Of a stretch of DNA of 60,841 nt, positions 8,611 through 16,869 are shown piece by piece (position 1 is the first letter of the stretch; each line of letters begins with the position of its first letter). Source of the stretch: Planctomycetaceae bacterium. Its GTDB lineage: Bacteria > Planctomycetota > SZUA-567. The notes under the pieces were generated by a model that searched no databases, was not told the DNA's origin, and was given only the letters and a program-made list of their open reading frames with translations. Location of the stretch: the NCBI GenBank assembly GCA_021203245.1, contig JAJQBO010000215.1:1-60841 (forward strand). Reading direction: 5' to 3'. Both the position numbers and the translations under genes were made by a program.

Positions 8611-9596
8611 ACAGACGCGAATTTTTGAAGACGGTGGGGCTTTCCGCCGCCGGGCTGGCCTTTGCGGGCAAACTGACGGGCGGATTGGCCATGGCGGCCG
8701 CCGACCCTTCCGACGCCACCGCCGCACCGGGCGGGAAGTCCACGGTATACATCACACGCGACATCAGCCCGGCCGGCTTGCGGAAAGTGTACAGCCGCGT
8801 CAACCTGCCCATCCGGGGCAAGGTTGCCGTCAAACTCCACACCGGCGAACCGCACGGGCCGAACATCGTGCCGGCGGCATGGGTCAAGGAACTCCTGAAC
8901 GACATTCCCAGCGCCACCGTGGTGGAGACAAACACCTTCTACAACAGCCCGCGCCGTACCACCGAGGGCCACCGCGACGTGCTGCGCACCAACGGCTGGG
9001 ACTTCTGCCCGGTCGATATCCTGGACGCGGACGGCGATGTCATGCTGCCGGTGCCGGGCGGCAAGTGGCTCACGGAAATCGCCATGGGCCGCAACCTGAC
9101 GAACTACGATTCGATGCTTGTCCTAACCCATTTCAAGGGCCACATGATGGGCGGCTTCGGCGGCTCGCTGAAGAATATCGCCATCGGCTGCGCCTCGGGA
9201 AAAGTCGGCAAAAAACAGATTCACCAGGACGGCGACAATATGTGGGGCCACTCGGGCGAACGCCTGATGGAGAATATAGTCGAGTCTGGAAAAGCCGTCC
9301 TCACCCATTTCGGCCCGGCGATGACCTACATCAATGTCATGCGCAACATGTCGGTGGACTGCGACTGCGCCGGCGTCGGCGCGGAGCCCGTCACCACCCC
9401 CGACATCGGCATCATCGCCTCGACCGACATCGTCGCCGTCGACCAGGCCTCGATTGATCTGCTCTACGCGCTGCCGGCGGAACAGCGAAGGGATCTGACG
9501 GAACGCATCGAGTCGCGCCACGGCATGCGCCAGATATCCTATATGGAAGAGATGGGCATGGGTTCGCGCCGGTATGATTTGGTTTCGGTGGATTAG
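8607..9596 (+). CDS. Tat-exported DUF362 family protein
   Basis: 329 residues. The N terminus, RREFLKTVG followed by a hydrophobic stretch and AMAAADP, is a twin-arginine signal peptide, so the protein is probably folded in the cytoplasm and exported. The body has DUF362 landmarks: VAVKLHTGEPHGPN, THFKGHMMGGFGGSLKNIAIGCAS and DIVAVDQASIDLL. DUF362 proteins often carry a ferredoxin-like 4Fe-4S domain. No CxxCxxC cluster is visible here, only scattered cysteines such as CDC near residue 252, so cofactor binding is uncertain. It is translationally coupled to the RibD-like reductase, suggesting a joint redox role (inference). Confidence 0.8.
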   Translation: MNRREFLKTVGLSAAGLAFAGKLTGGLAMAAADPSDATAAPGGKSTVYITRDISPAGLRKVYSRVNLPIRGKVAVKLHTGEPHGPNIVPAAWVKELLNDIPSATVVETNTFYNSPRRTTEGHRDVLRTNGWDFCPVDILDADGDVMLPVPGGKWLTEIAMGRNLTNYDSMLVLTHFKGHMMGGFGGSLKNIAIGCASGKVGKKQIHQDGDNMWGHSGERLMENIVESGKAVLTHFGPAMTYINVMRNMSVDCDCAGVGAEPVTTPDIGIIASTDIVAVDQASIDLLYALPAEQRRDLTERIESRHGMRQISYMEEMGMGSRRYDLVSVD

Positions 9597-9645
9597 GGAT
9601 GCACCGATTCGATATTCGAAGGATGTCCATATCGGCGCCCCCGCC

Positions 9646-9826
9646 CGTCACCCCGGCGGTGAAGCGACGACCAGCGGGCACGCGTGTGGTTGTGCCGGGG
9701 CAAGGGGCGAATGACCCTGTGCTGCAAAAGCGATTCAGGATGCCCTGCCGTCCATGTCCATCCCGCCTTGCCCCGGCACAACATCCCGTTCGGAGCGCAG
9801 CGGACGTTTTTCCCGCCGGGGTGACG
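9646..9826. repeat. MITE-like nested palindrome, family B, copy 1
   Basis: Perfect 14-bp terminal inverted repeats (CGTCACCCCGGCGG, 9646-9659 and 9813-9826) enclose a second perfect 17-bp inverted pair (9689-9705 and 9766-9782, core TTGTGCCGGGGCAAGG). In reverse orientation it matches about 170 bp at 43.81-43.99 and 49.53-49.69 kb. It occupies most of the 412-bp gap between the DUF362 and cupin genes. Confidence 0.75.
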
Positions 9827-9896
9827 TGCGGAAAAGAATGAAGCGTTTTGGTGAAAATACCGTATTGCGCGATGAGAAAAAAGGCCAAGCCTGAGA

Positions 9897-9927
9897 AAAC
9901 CGCATCCCGAGGGGTGCGGTTTTTTTT
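9897..9927 (+). terminator. Intrinsic terminator
   Basis: AAACCGCATCC and GGGTGCGGTTT arms with a short loop are followed by eight T. It ends the RibD-like/DUF362 transcript. The A-rich left flank could also help stop minus-strand transcription from the cupin side. Confidence 0.85.
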
Positions 9928-10008
9928 CGGATGCACCCCCTTTACCATCCTTACCTGGAAGAAACAATTGCTTCGCCGTTGGGGTTGCGGCAACGGCCCG
10001 CGCGTTTT

Positions 10009-10350
10009 TTATTCGCTGTGGAACCAGAACACTTTCACCGCCGCGCCGCCCCGGCTGCAGAGGGCGTGGGCGGTACCGGCGGGAACGAGAAACGACGTTC
10101 CCGCCGCAATCGGAAAGCGCTCGCTCCCCACCATCGCCTCGCCCCGCCCCTCGATGACGTAGAACCCTTCCTGAAACGGATGCGTCTGCGCCTCGGGGAA
10201 CGATTCGTCGTGGTAGATGCTGATGCCGGCCAGGCATTCGCCGGTGCAGCCGTTCGACGCGTCCAGCATGACGCACGACGCGTGGCCGGGGCGGTCCTGA
10301 AGAGACGTTTCGTCGAAGGTGCGGTAGTATCGCACGCCAGCGTTCGCCAT
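10009..10350 (-). CDS. Small cupin-domain protein
   Basis: 113 residues; the start chosen is the ATG one base after the stop of the methyltransferase gene, so translation is coupled. It is a single cupin barrel. The first motif region reads HPFQEGFYVIEGRGEAMVG and the second reads PAGTAHALCSRGG. His, Glu and His residues consistent with metal binding are present. Small cupins in sugar-acid operons act as isomerases, epimerases or ligand sensors. Which applies here is not evident. It is the last gene of the LacI-regulated TRAP operon. Confidence 0.8.
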   Translation of the reverse strand: MANAGVRYYRTFDETSLQDRPGHASCVMLDASNGCTGECLAGISIYHDESFPEAQTHPFQEGFYVIEGRGEAMVGSERFPIAAGTSFLVPAGTAHALCSRGGAAVKVFWFHSE

Positions 10351-10351
10351 C

Positions 10352-11491
10352 CTAATACTCCGCCTGTGAGCGCGCGCCACGCAGCATCGCCGTGACGTTC
10401 TCGAGCGGCGTCCCGACCTCGAGATAGTCGGACGCGGCGAAAATGTAGTGCCCGCCCTTTTTGCCGACAGCCATCGTTTCTGCGGCGGCTTTTTCGACAG
10501 CTTCCGGCGCGGCGGTCTTGAGGAAATTGACCTGGTCGAAATTGCCGCTCAGGACAAGGGCGTCGCCGAAATACGCCTTCGCCTCGGCGAGATCGTTGTC
10601 GCCCTGCGGCGGCGGCGACACCGTCTCCCACACCGTTATCCCCAGTTCCGTGTAGCAGGGGTAGAGGTTTTTGGCATTGCCGCAGTTGTGATAGACGGTC
10701 GGCTTGCCCGAGGCGATAACGACGTCGAGGGCGCGGCGTTCGTAGGGCAGGACGTTTTCGCGGAAAAACTCCTCGCCCATCATCGCGCCGTTGGCGATGT
10801 TTCCCTGGATGCCGACGCAGTCGAACTCGCTTTCGGTAAAGGCGGCGTAATTGCGGACGGCGATGTCGGTGAAAAGGTTCATGTAGGCGGCGTAATAGTC
10901 CTCGTCCGCCAGCGCGTCCATCAGCATGTTCTGGACGTTGATGTAGGTGGAGGCGAGGTTGTAGACGCCGCCGATGGCCCAGGGACAGGTGACGCCCCGC
11001 TGACCGATTTTTCCGCGCGCAAAACGGCCGGCCTCGAGGATGGCGTCGTGGCCGGGCTTGTCCATGGCCGGGACGTATTTCTGGAACGCTTCGAAATCGT
11101 CCTCGTCCTTGATGAGATACTCCACCGTGCTGAAGTGGATGCCGGAGAGGATGTCCTCGTTGTACGGCGCGCCCTCGACCTGGCGGAGGTCGCGGCCGGG
11201 CGTCCTGATGACGGTGGTGCGGTAGTAATTGCCGTCGCGGACTTCCTCGTCGACGCGCACGTCCCAATTCGGCGCGCTCTCGGTCATGAAGTACGGCGCG
11301 GAGACGAGGTATTGCCGGGTGATGAGGTCGAAGTCCAGTTCCTCGGCCAGCAGAATGGCGTCAAGGAGGCGGTGTGTGTCCTTTTTCCTGAAGTAATAGG
11401 ACAGGTATTCTTCCTGCACAAAGGGGCTGACGGGAACCCGGTCGGGCGTTTGTCCGCCCAGCAGGCACAAGAGGCGTTCTCGGGAAGTCAC
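10352..11491 (-). CDS. Uroporphyrinogen-decarboxylase-fold methyltransferase-like protein (MtaA/CmuA-like)
   Basis: 379 residues starting MTSRERLLCLLGGQTPDRVPV, the usual opening of the URO-D superfamily. It carries His268-x-Cys270-Gly (VYHNCGN), the zinc motif of corrinoid/CoM methyltransferases, which true HemE lacks, so haem synthesis is unlikely. Methyltransferases of this type normally have a further zinc-ligand Cys near the C terminus (GCxxP). The matching stretch here reads AASDYLEVG with no Cys. It sits downstream of a TRAP transporter and upstream of a cupin, under a LacI regulator. A role in demethylating or otherwise processing the imported compound is inferred. No corrinoid protein gene is nearby. 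Confidence 0.78.
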   Translation of the reverse strand: MTSRERLLCLLGGQTPDRVPVSPFVQEEYLSYYFRKKDTHRLLDAILLAEELDFDLITRQYLVSAPYFMTESAPNWDVRVDEEVRDGNYYRTTVIRTPGRDLRQVEGAPYNEDILSGIHFSTVEYLIKDEDDFEAFQKYVPAMDKPGHDAILEAGRFARGKIGQRGVTCPWAIGGVYNLASTYINVQNMLMDALADEDYYAAYMNLFTDIAVRNYAAFTESEFDCVGIQGNIANGAMMGEEFFRENVLPYERRALDVVIASGKPTVYHNCGNAKNLYPCYTELGITVWETVSPPPQGDNDLAEAKAYFGDALVLSGNFDQVNFLKTAAPEAVEKAAAETMAVGKKGGHYIFAASDYLEVGTPLENVTAMLRGARSQAEY

Positions 11492-11506
11492 GGTGTCTCC
11501 AATCGC

Positions 11507-12802
11507 TTATTTGAAGAGGATGTCGGAAAGGGTCATGACGAACTGCGGCACAAAGGTAATGCACATCAGGCAGATGACCATGGTTATGTAGAAGGGAATC
11601 ATGCTCCGCGCCAGATGCTCCATCGGCAGTTTGGAAATGGAACAGCCGATAAACAGCGTCGTCCCCACCGGCGGCGTCAATAGGCCGATGCCGAGGTTGA
11701 ACACCATCAGCACGCCGAAATGCACGGGGTCCATGCCGATGGAGGTGACGATCGGCAGGAGGATGGGCGTGGTGATGAGAATCAGGGAGGCCATGTCGAC
11801 CAGCATGCCGAGAATGAGCAGGAGCACGTTCAGGGTCAGGAGAATCGCCAGCGGGTTGCTGGTGTAGGAAAACACCGTCGCGGAGATGAGCTGCGGAATC
11901 CGCAGATAGGTAAGGATCCAGCCCAGGGCCGTCGACATGCCGACCAGGATGATAATGGTGGAAATGGTGTTGACGGTGCGGCCGAGAATGCCCGACAGTT
12001 CCGACAACGGGATTTCCCTGTAGACGAAAAAGGTGACGAAGAACGCCCACACCACCGCCATGGCCGCCGATTCGGTGGTGGTGAAAACCCCGGAAATGAC
12101 GCCCACCACCACGATGAGAACGGTGATAAGCCCCCACACCGCCTCCTTAAAAGTGACCCACACCCGGCGGATGGAGAAGGCTTCGCTCACCGGATAGTTT
12201 CTCTTGACCGAATAGAAATAACTGAGAACCATCAGTGCCACCGCCAGGAGCAGGCCGGGCGCCAATCCGCCCACGAACAGTTTGCCGATGGAGACGCCGC
12301 CGGCGGCGAGCGAATAAATGACCATGTTCTGGCTGGGCGGGATGAGGATGCCCTGCACCGAACTGGCCATGGTCACGCAGGTGGAGAAGTCGCGGTCGTA
12401 GCCGTGTTTCTCCATCATCGGGATCATGATGGGACCGATGGAGGCGGTGTCGGCCGACGACGAACCGGAGATGCCGCCGAAGAACACCGAGGCGACGATA
12501 TTGACCATCGCCAGGCCGCCGCGAATCCAGCCGACCAGGGCGCTGGACAGATCGATAAGCCGCCGCGATATCCCGCCCGCCCCCATTAACTCGCCGGCGA
12601 GGATAAAGAACGGCACCGCCAGCAGGGTGTAGACGTTGATGCCCTTGAGGATGTTCTGCGCCACCATCATCAGGGGCAGCTTCAGGTAGAGGGTCGTGGT
12701 CAGCGTCGCCGCGCCGATGGCGAACACCATCGGGACGCGGACCGCGACCAGGCCGAGGAAAATTCCCACCAGCAGCAGGGTGGCTATCTGTTCAACGCTC
12801 AT
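11507..12802 (-). CDS. dctM: TRAP transporter large permease subunit (DctM family)
   Basis: 431 residues, strongly hydrophobic with about 12 membrane segments. It contains the family stretch GGISGSSSADTASIGPIMIPMM and ends in a hydrophobic C terminus. It forms the main membrane channel of a sodium-driven tripartite transporter with DctQ and DctP encoded just upstream, overlapping dctQ by 11 bp. TRAP systems usually import organic or sugar acids. The methyltransferase gene follows 15 bp downstream. Confidence 0.95.
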   Translation of the reverse strand: MSVEQIATLLLVGIFLGLVAVRVPMVFAIGAATLTTTLYLKLPLMMVAQNILKGINVYTLLAVPFFILAGELMGAGGISRRLIDLSSALVGWIRGGLAMVNIVASVFFGGISGSSSADTASIGPIMIPMMEKHGYDRDFSTCVTMASSVQGILIPPSQNMVIYSLAAGGVSIGKLFVGGLAPGLLLAVALMVLSYFYSVKRNYPVSEAFSIRRVWVTFKEAVWGLITVLIVVVGVISGVFTTTESAAMAVVWAFFVTFFVYREIPLSELSGILGRTVNTISTIIILVGMSTALGWILTYLRIPQLISATVFSYTSNPLAILLTLNVLLLILGMLVDMASLILITTPILLPIVTSIGMDPVHFGVLMVFNLGIGLLTPPVGTTLFIGCSISKLPMEHLARSMIPFYITMVICLMCITFVPQFVMTLSDILFK

Positions 12803-13253
12803 TCCTGGTCCTCCAACGATACAGCAGCGCCACCAGATACGCGACGCCGGTGATGGGCAGCACCACGGTCATCCACGCGGTGGGAATGCCGAGGCCGGGC
12901 AATTTGTTTCGGGTGGTGAGCTGGGTCAACAGCCCGCCCGAATACACCATGAACACCGCAATGACGAGAACGATCAGGGCGGTCAGCGCGTTCAGCGCCT
13001 TCAGGGCGCGGGCCGACAGGAACTTGTCGATCACGGTGATGCGCAGGTGGGCGTCGTCCCGCACGGCGAGGGCGGAACTGAGGATGCACAGCCACACCAT
13101 GCACAGCATCGCCACCGGATCGGCCCAGGCGGGCGTGGACCCGACCACATATCTGCCGACAAACACGGTCGCGCACGCCAGCACCTGCACCACCAGCAGC
13201 ACCTTGCACAGGTTGTGAATCACCCAGAAAAACATGTCAATCAATCGACGCAT
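12792..13253 (-). CDS. dctQ: TRAP transporter small permease subunit (DctQ family)
   Basis: 153 residues with four membrane segments. Typical family features are an opening amphipathic helix (MRRLIDMFFWVIHNLCKVLL), the WADPVAMLCMVWLCILSSALAV region and RDDAHLRITVID. It is the membrane partner of DctM, with an AAGGAG ribosome-binding site upstream. The 120-bp gap from dctP contains a hairpin. Confidence 0.92.
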   Translation of the reverse strand: MRRLIDMFFWVIHNLCKVLLVVQVLACATVFVGRYVVGSTPAWADPVAMLCMVWLCILSSALAVRDDAHLRITVIDKFLSARALKALNALTALIVLVIAVFMVYSGGLLTQLTTRNKLPGLGIPTAWMTVVLPITGVAYLVALLYRWRTRNER

Positions 13254-13275
13254 GGGAACTCCTTGTCGAATGGCG

Positions 13276-13306
13276 CTCCATCACGTCGGGGCGACGCGTG
13301 GTGGAG
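13276..13306 (-). promoter_or_regulatory. Intercistronic hairpin between dctP and dctQ
   Basis: Arms CTCCATCACG and CGTGGTGGAG (one G-U pair) close on a small TCG/CGA-extended loop. A hairpin here would fit partial attenuation or mRNA protection that gives more binding protein than permease, as is common in TRAP and ABC operons. No T-run follows. Confidence 0.4.
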
Positions 13307-13373
13307 ACGGAATGGACGGACTGGCGAGACCCGTTTGCCGCAGCCGGTACCGGTGCGAACAGAAGCAGGAAGC

Positions 13374-14357
13374 TTACATCTTCTTGATGCGGTCGATGAT
13401 GTCCCGGTAGCCGGCGCCGTACTTGGCGTGCAGCGGCTCGACCGCCTTGCGCCATGCCTCGGGGTCCTCGACCTCGATGACGGCGATGCCCTTGTCCCGC
13501 ATTTCCCGGTAGTACTCTTCCTCGATTTGCAGGGTGATGTCGCGGACGAAGTCCATGGCGGCCGGGTAGCACTCGCGGAGGATGGTCCGGTCCTCTTCCG
13601 AAAGGCGGTTCCAGGTGAATTCGGAAATCAGCAGCAGCCCGGCCCCGAAGGTGTGGGCGTCCTTGACGTAAATCGGCGCGACTTCGAAAAAGCTGTTCGT
13701 GACATAACCGGTGATGCCGTTCTCCGCCCCGTCGACGACGCCGGTCTGGATGGAGGTGTACAGTTCCGAATAGGCGAGCGGGGTGGGGTTGGCGCCGAGG
13801 GCGATCATGGTGTCAATCATGATTTGCGTTTCGGGAACGCGAATCTTCAGACCGCGCAGGTCTTCGAGACGGCGCACTTCCTTGCGCGAGAAAAACATGT
13901 TGCGCGGTCCCTCTTCCATATAGCCGATGCCGACCATGCTGGTGCCGGCGGCCTGGATGTCCTCGAGGAACTTTTCGCCGATGTCGCTCCGCAGCACCGC
14001 GCCCAGGTGGTGGACGTCCCGGAAGATATAGGGGAGGCCGAAGACGCTGAACGATTCGACGCCGAAGTCCTCCATGTTCATAACGTTGGAGCGGCAGAAA
14101 TCGACCGCGCCCATCTGCAGCGCCTGCATCATCGAGTTTTCGGCGCCGAGCTGGCCCGAATCGTAGACGGTTATCTCGATGCGGCCGTTCGATTTCTCCT
14201 CTACCAGCCGGGCGTATTCGAGCGCGCCCCGGGTCATCGGGTGGGCGGGCGGATTGAGCTCGGCATAGCGCAGGGTCACTTCGGCCGCGCCAACGGTACC
14301 CGCCAGCACCGCCAGGCAGGCGACAATTCCCAAACAGCGACGGATGGAACTGGTCAT
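13374..14357 (-). CDS. dctP: TRAP transporter substrate-binding protein (DctP family)
   Basis: 327 residues from the ATG that follows a GGAG site at good spacing (a TTG 15 bp upstream is also open). The signal peptide is RRCLGIVACLAVLAGTVGAAE. Family landmarks include the mature start VTLRYAELNPPAHPMTRG, the YMEEGPRNMFF segment, LRGLKIRVPETQIMIDTMIALGANPTPLAYSELYTS (positions about 150-185, with the Arg that clamps a substrate carboxylate) and GVVDGAENG. The substrate is therefore probably a carboxylic acid such as a sugar acid. It is the first gene of the operon, directly behind the promoter and LacI-type operator. Confidence 0.93.
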   Translation of the reverse strand: MTSSIRRCLGIVACLAVLAGTVGAAEVTLRYAELNPPAHPMTRGALEYARLVEEKSNGRIEITVYDSGQLGAENSMMQALQMGAVDFCRSNVMNMEDFGVESFSVFGLPYIFRDVHHLGAVLRSDIGEKFLEDIQAAGTSMVGIGYMEEGPRNMFFSRKEVRRLEDLRGLKIRVPETQIMIDTMIALGANPTPLAYSELYTSIQTGVVDGAENGITGYVTNSFFEVAPIYVKDAHTFGAGLLLISEFTWNRLSEEDRTILRECYPAAMDFVRDITLQIEEEYYREMRDKGIAVIEVEDPEAWRKAVEPLHAKYGAGYRDIIDRIKKM

Positions 14358-14508
14358 AAGCGTTCTCCACAATCAAGAGTCGACAACAGGGAAACCGGGC
14401 CGCCCGGTCGGGCGAGGGGACGGGAGTCCGGCCAGAAGACGATTACGGGTGCGGGAGGGGAACGGCGAACGTTCCCGGCGTGGAACCAAAGGACTAGGTA
14501 TTGTTTTA

Positions 14509-14522
14509 CTAAAACGTTTTCC
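14509..14522. promoter_or_regulatory. LacI-family operator O1
   Basis: CTAAAACGTTTTCC, with the palindromic core AAAACGTTTT at 14511-14520. It lies just downstream of the dctP -10 box, at about +1 to +14, where bound repressor would block initiation. The central CG palindrome is typical of LacI/GalR operators. Confidence 0.75.
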
Positions 14523-14529
14523 TTTTTGC

Positions 14530-14557
14530 ATAGTACCCGATGGAACGCACTTGTCAA
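14530..14557 (-). promoter_or_regulatory. Sigma-70 promoter of the dctPQM-methyltransferase-cupin operon
   Basis: On the minus strand a perfect -35 TTGACA (14557-14552) is followed by 16 bp and a -10 TACTAT (14535-14530). The predicted start is near 14523, inside or beside operator O1. Confidence 0.7.
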
Positions 14558-14586
14558 ACGATTTTGAGAAAATTCCAGGATTTTTT

Positions 14587-14600
14587 CTAAAACGTTTTAG
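14587..14600. promoter_or_regulatory. LacI-family operator O2
   Basis: A perfect 14-bp palindrome, CTAAAACGTTTTAG, centred 78 bp from O1. It overlaps the -35 position of the regulator's own promoter (-10 TATACT at 14620-14625). Two spaced operators fit DNA looping and autoregulation. Confidence 0.8.
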
Positions 14601-14619
14601 GAAAACATGAATTACGCTT

Positions 14620-14625
14620 TATACT
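14620..14625 (+). promoter_or_regulatory. -10 box of the LacI-type regulator gene
   Basis: TATACT. The matching -35 (about 14597-14602) is weak and covered by operator O2. The inferred start near 14632 makes the upstream GTG at 14632 an unlikely initiation codon and supports the GTG at 14659. Confidence 0.5.
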
Positions 14626-14658
14626 GGAGGAGTGCAAAGCCGGTTCGAGGAGAGTATC

Positions 14659-15711
14659 GTGTCCCATGCGAAAAAGACCCTGAAGGAAATCGCCGCCGAG
14701 GCGGGCGTGTCCATAGGCACGGTGCACCGCGCCATTTACGGAAAGCCGGGACTGGGCGAGGAGACGCGCCAGCGCATCCTCGACATCGTCGAGGCCACCA
14801 ACTACCGCGTCAACGAAGTCGCCTCGATGATGAAGCGCGGCGAAATGCGGGTGACGGTGCTGCTCCCCAGTCCCACCCGCGAGGACCGCTTCTTTTTCCG
14901 CGGCATCTGGAAGGGCGTGCGCGACGCTGCCGCGTCGTTGTCCCGGTACAAGGTCGGCTTCGACTTCGTGGAGACGCCCTACCGGCTGGACAAGATGGCG
15001 AACGCGCTCCGCGATCTCTACGACGACGAGGAGGCGGAGGGGATAAACGGCATCGTCACCATCGCCGACACGCCCGAGGCGGAGGAGTGGGTGTCGCGTT
15101 TTTCGCGTCGCGGCGTCGCCGTGGTCCTGGTCGCCAGTTACGAGAAAGAGGCCAAGTGCGTCGCCAGCGTCAAGACGGACCACCGCACCTGCGGCCGGTT
15201 GGCGGCGGAATTTCTCTCCTACGCCCTGCCGGACGGGCGCGGACGGGTTCTTTTTCTGCCCGGCCAGACGGACAGCCACAGCAACCAAATCTACGCCGCC
15301 GCCTTTGCCGACCATATGGCGCAGGTGGCTCCGGCGGCCGGGCTGATTCGCATCGAGGGAATCGGCAGGGCCGGCATGGCGGGGAAAATTACCGCATCGC
15401 TGGCGAAGGACAAGCCGGACGCGATTTTCTGCTGCAACGCCCGCAACACCCACCTCGTCTGCGAGCTCCTGGCCGAAACGCCGCCGCGCCGGCGGCCGCT
15501 GTTTATCGGCTCCGACGTCTTTACGGAGATCGCCCCCTATTTCGACAGAGGTATCCTGGACGCCTCGATCTATCAATTTCACCGCGAACAGGGCGAGCGC
15601 GCCGTCACCCTCCTCTACGAACACCTCTCCGGCAACAGCATCGCCGCAGCAGCCATGACCCTGCCGGCGCTCCTGGCCTTGCGGAGCAATTACCGGTATT
15701 TTTCGTCATAA
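14659..15711 (+). CDS. LacI/GalR-family transcriptional regulator
   Basis: 350 residues from a GTG preceded by CGAGGAGAG. The N-terminal helix-turn-helix reads TLKEIAAEAGVSIGTVHRAIYGKPGL, with the hinge helix region at NEVASMMKRGEM. The rest is a periplasmic-binding-protein-like ligand domain (VTVLLPSPTREDRFFFRGIWKG, then the C-terminal lobe with FIGSDVFTEIAPYFDRGILD). It is divergent from the dctPQM operon with two AAAACGTTTT operators between, so it almost certainly represses that operon and itself until the imported compound or a product binds. The recognition helix has TVHRA instead of the usual TVSRV. Confidence 0.92.
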   Translation: MSHAKKTLKEIAAEAGVSIGTVHRAIYGKPGLGEETRQRILDIVEATNYRVNEVASMMKRGEMRVTVLLPSPTREDRFFFRGIWKGVRDAAASLSRYKVGFDFVETPYRLDKMANALRDLYDDEEAEGINGIVTIADTPEAEEWVSRFSRRGVAVVLVASYEKEAKCVASVKTDHRTCGRLAAEFLSYALPDGRGRVLFLPGQTDSHSNQIYAAAFADHMAQVAPAAGLIRIEGIGRAGMAGKITASLAKDKPDAIFCCNARNTHLVCELLAETPPRRRPLFIGSDVFTEIAPYFDRGILDASIYQFHREQGERAVTLLYEHLSGNSIAAAAMTLPALLALRSNYRYFSS

Positions 15712-15877
15712 GAGCGGTCCGCCGATTCGCCGGTGAGCCGCCCCTCCGGCATTCATGTCGGGCGGGAGAAATACGCTTTGACTTTGGACCAGGGTCCCGG
15801 TACCGTGGTGCGGATTATGGGCGGCAAGGCGCGCTTTTCCGAAAAAGGCCCGCACCGCCCCGCGAGAAGAGAAACCC

Positions 15878-16801
15878 ATGAGTCCGAAATACAAAGGCTA
15901 TGCCTGCGGCATCATCGCCGCCATCACCTACGGCACCAATCCGCTGGGCGCGCTCAACCTGTACGCCGAGGGCGTCAACGTCAACACGGTGATCTTCTAC
16001 CGCTACGGGCTGGCGACTGTGATCCTGGCGGGACTGATGCTGGCGCAAAAAACCTCCTTCGCCATACGGAAGCACGATCTGTGGGTCTGTCTCGCCCTCG
16101 GCGTCACCTTCGCGATATCCTCGCTGTCCCTGTTCACCAGCTTCCACTACATGGATGCCGGCATCGCCTGCACCATCCTGTTTCTCTATCCGGTGATTGT
16201 CGCCGTCATCATGGCGGTGTTTTTCAAGGAGCGTGTCGCCCTCCTGACCGCGCTTTCCATCGTCCTGGCGCTGGCGGGCATCGCGCTTCTGTACAAGGGG
16301 GAAAGCGGGGCGGTCCTGAGCACGATCGGGGTCGTGCTGTGCGTGGTGTCGGCGGTTTCGTACGCGACCTACGTCGTGGTCATCAACAAGGCGGACCTGA
16401 GCCTGTCGCCCATCAAACTCACCTTTTTCGTGATGCTTTTCGGCGGCTTGACCATACTCGCCCACTCGCTCCTTGGCGGGGAGAACCGCATACACCTGCT
16501 CACCACGGCGACGCAGTGGATGTGGGTGTCGATGATGGCGCTCGTGCCCACCATCATATCGCTGGTCCTGATGGCGATATCGGTGCGGACGATCGGGTCC
16601 ACCCCGACCGCCATAATGGGCGCGCTCGAGCCGGTGACGGCGGTCATTATCGGCGTGGCGGTGTTTGACGAAAGCTTTACCCTGCGCATCGCGGCAGGCA
16701 TGGCGATGATCCTGGGGGCGGTTATCATCATTATCGTGGAAAAGCCGCTGGCGAAAAAAATCTTCGGCAACAAGCGGGCCAGCGTCCGCATCAGGCCCTG
16801 A
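15878..16801 (+). CDS. DMT-superfamily (EamA) transporter
   Basis: 307 residues, ten predicted membrane helices in two EamA repeats of about 140 residues each. The first repeat runs from GYACGIIAAITYGTNPLGA to LLYKGESGAV. The second begins near VLCVVSAVSYATYVVVINKAD and ends with LEPVTAVIIGVAVFDESFTLRIAAGMAMILGAVIIII, the classic EamA end. Family members export amino acids, nucleotides or metabolites. The substrate is unknown. It is 166 bp downstream of the LacI gene with its own possible promoter (TTGACT at 15777), so it is probably a separate unit, and a bidirectional terminator follows. Confidence 0.9.
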   Translation: MSPKYKGYACGIIAAITYGTNPLGALNLYAEGVNVNTVIFYRYGLATVILAGLMLAQKTSFAIRKHDLWVCLALGVTFAISSLSLFTSFHYMDAGIACTILFLYPVIVAVIMAVFFKERVALLTALSIVLALAGIALLYKGESGAVLSTIGVVLCVVSAVSYATYVVVINKADLSLSPIKLTFFVMLFGGLTILAHSLLGGENRIHLLTTATQWMWVSMMALVPTIISLVLMAISVRTIGSTPTAIMGALEPVTAVIIGVAVFDESFTLRIAAGMAMILGAVIIIIVEKPLAKKIFGNKRASVRIRP

Positions 16802-16831
16802 GCGCCGGCCCTCCATTTCGCGGGGAGAATG

Positions 16832-16866
16832 AAAAACGGCCAAGGCAGTCCCTGGCCGTGGTTTTG
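16832..16866. terminator. Bidirectional intrinsic terminator
   Basis: ACGGCCA (16836-16842) pairs with TGGCCGT (16853-16859). T-rich flanks occur on both strands (five A on the left, GGTTTT on the right). It terminates the DMT transporter gene on the plus strand and tRNA-Gly on the minus strand. Confidence 0.75.
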
Positions 16867-16869
16867 ATA

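Noticed and set aside
10352-11491. hemE (uroporphyrinogen decarboxylase)
   Set aside because: It has the His-x-Cys zinc motif of corrinoid-type methyltransferases and lies in a TRAP operon under a LacI regulator, not in a haem gene context.
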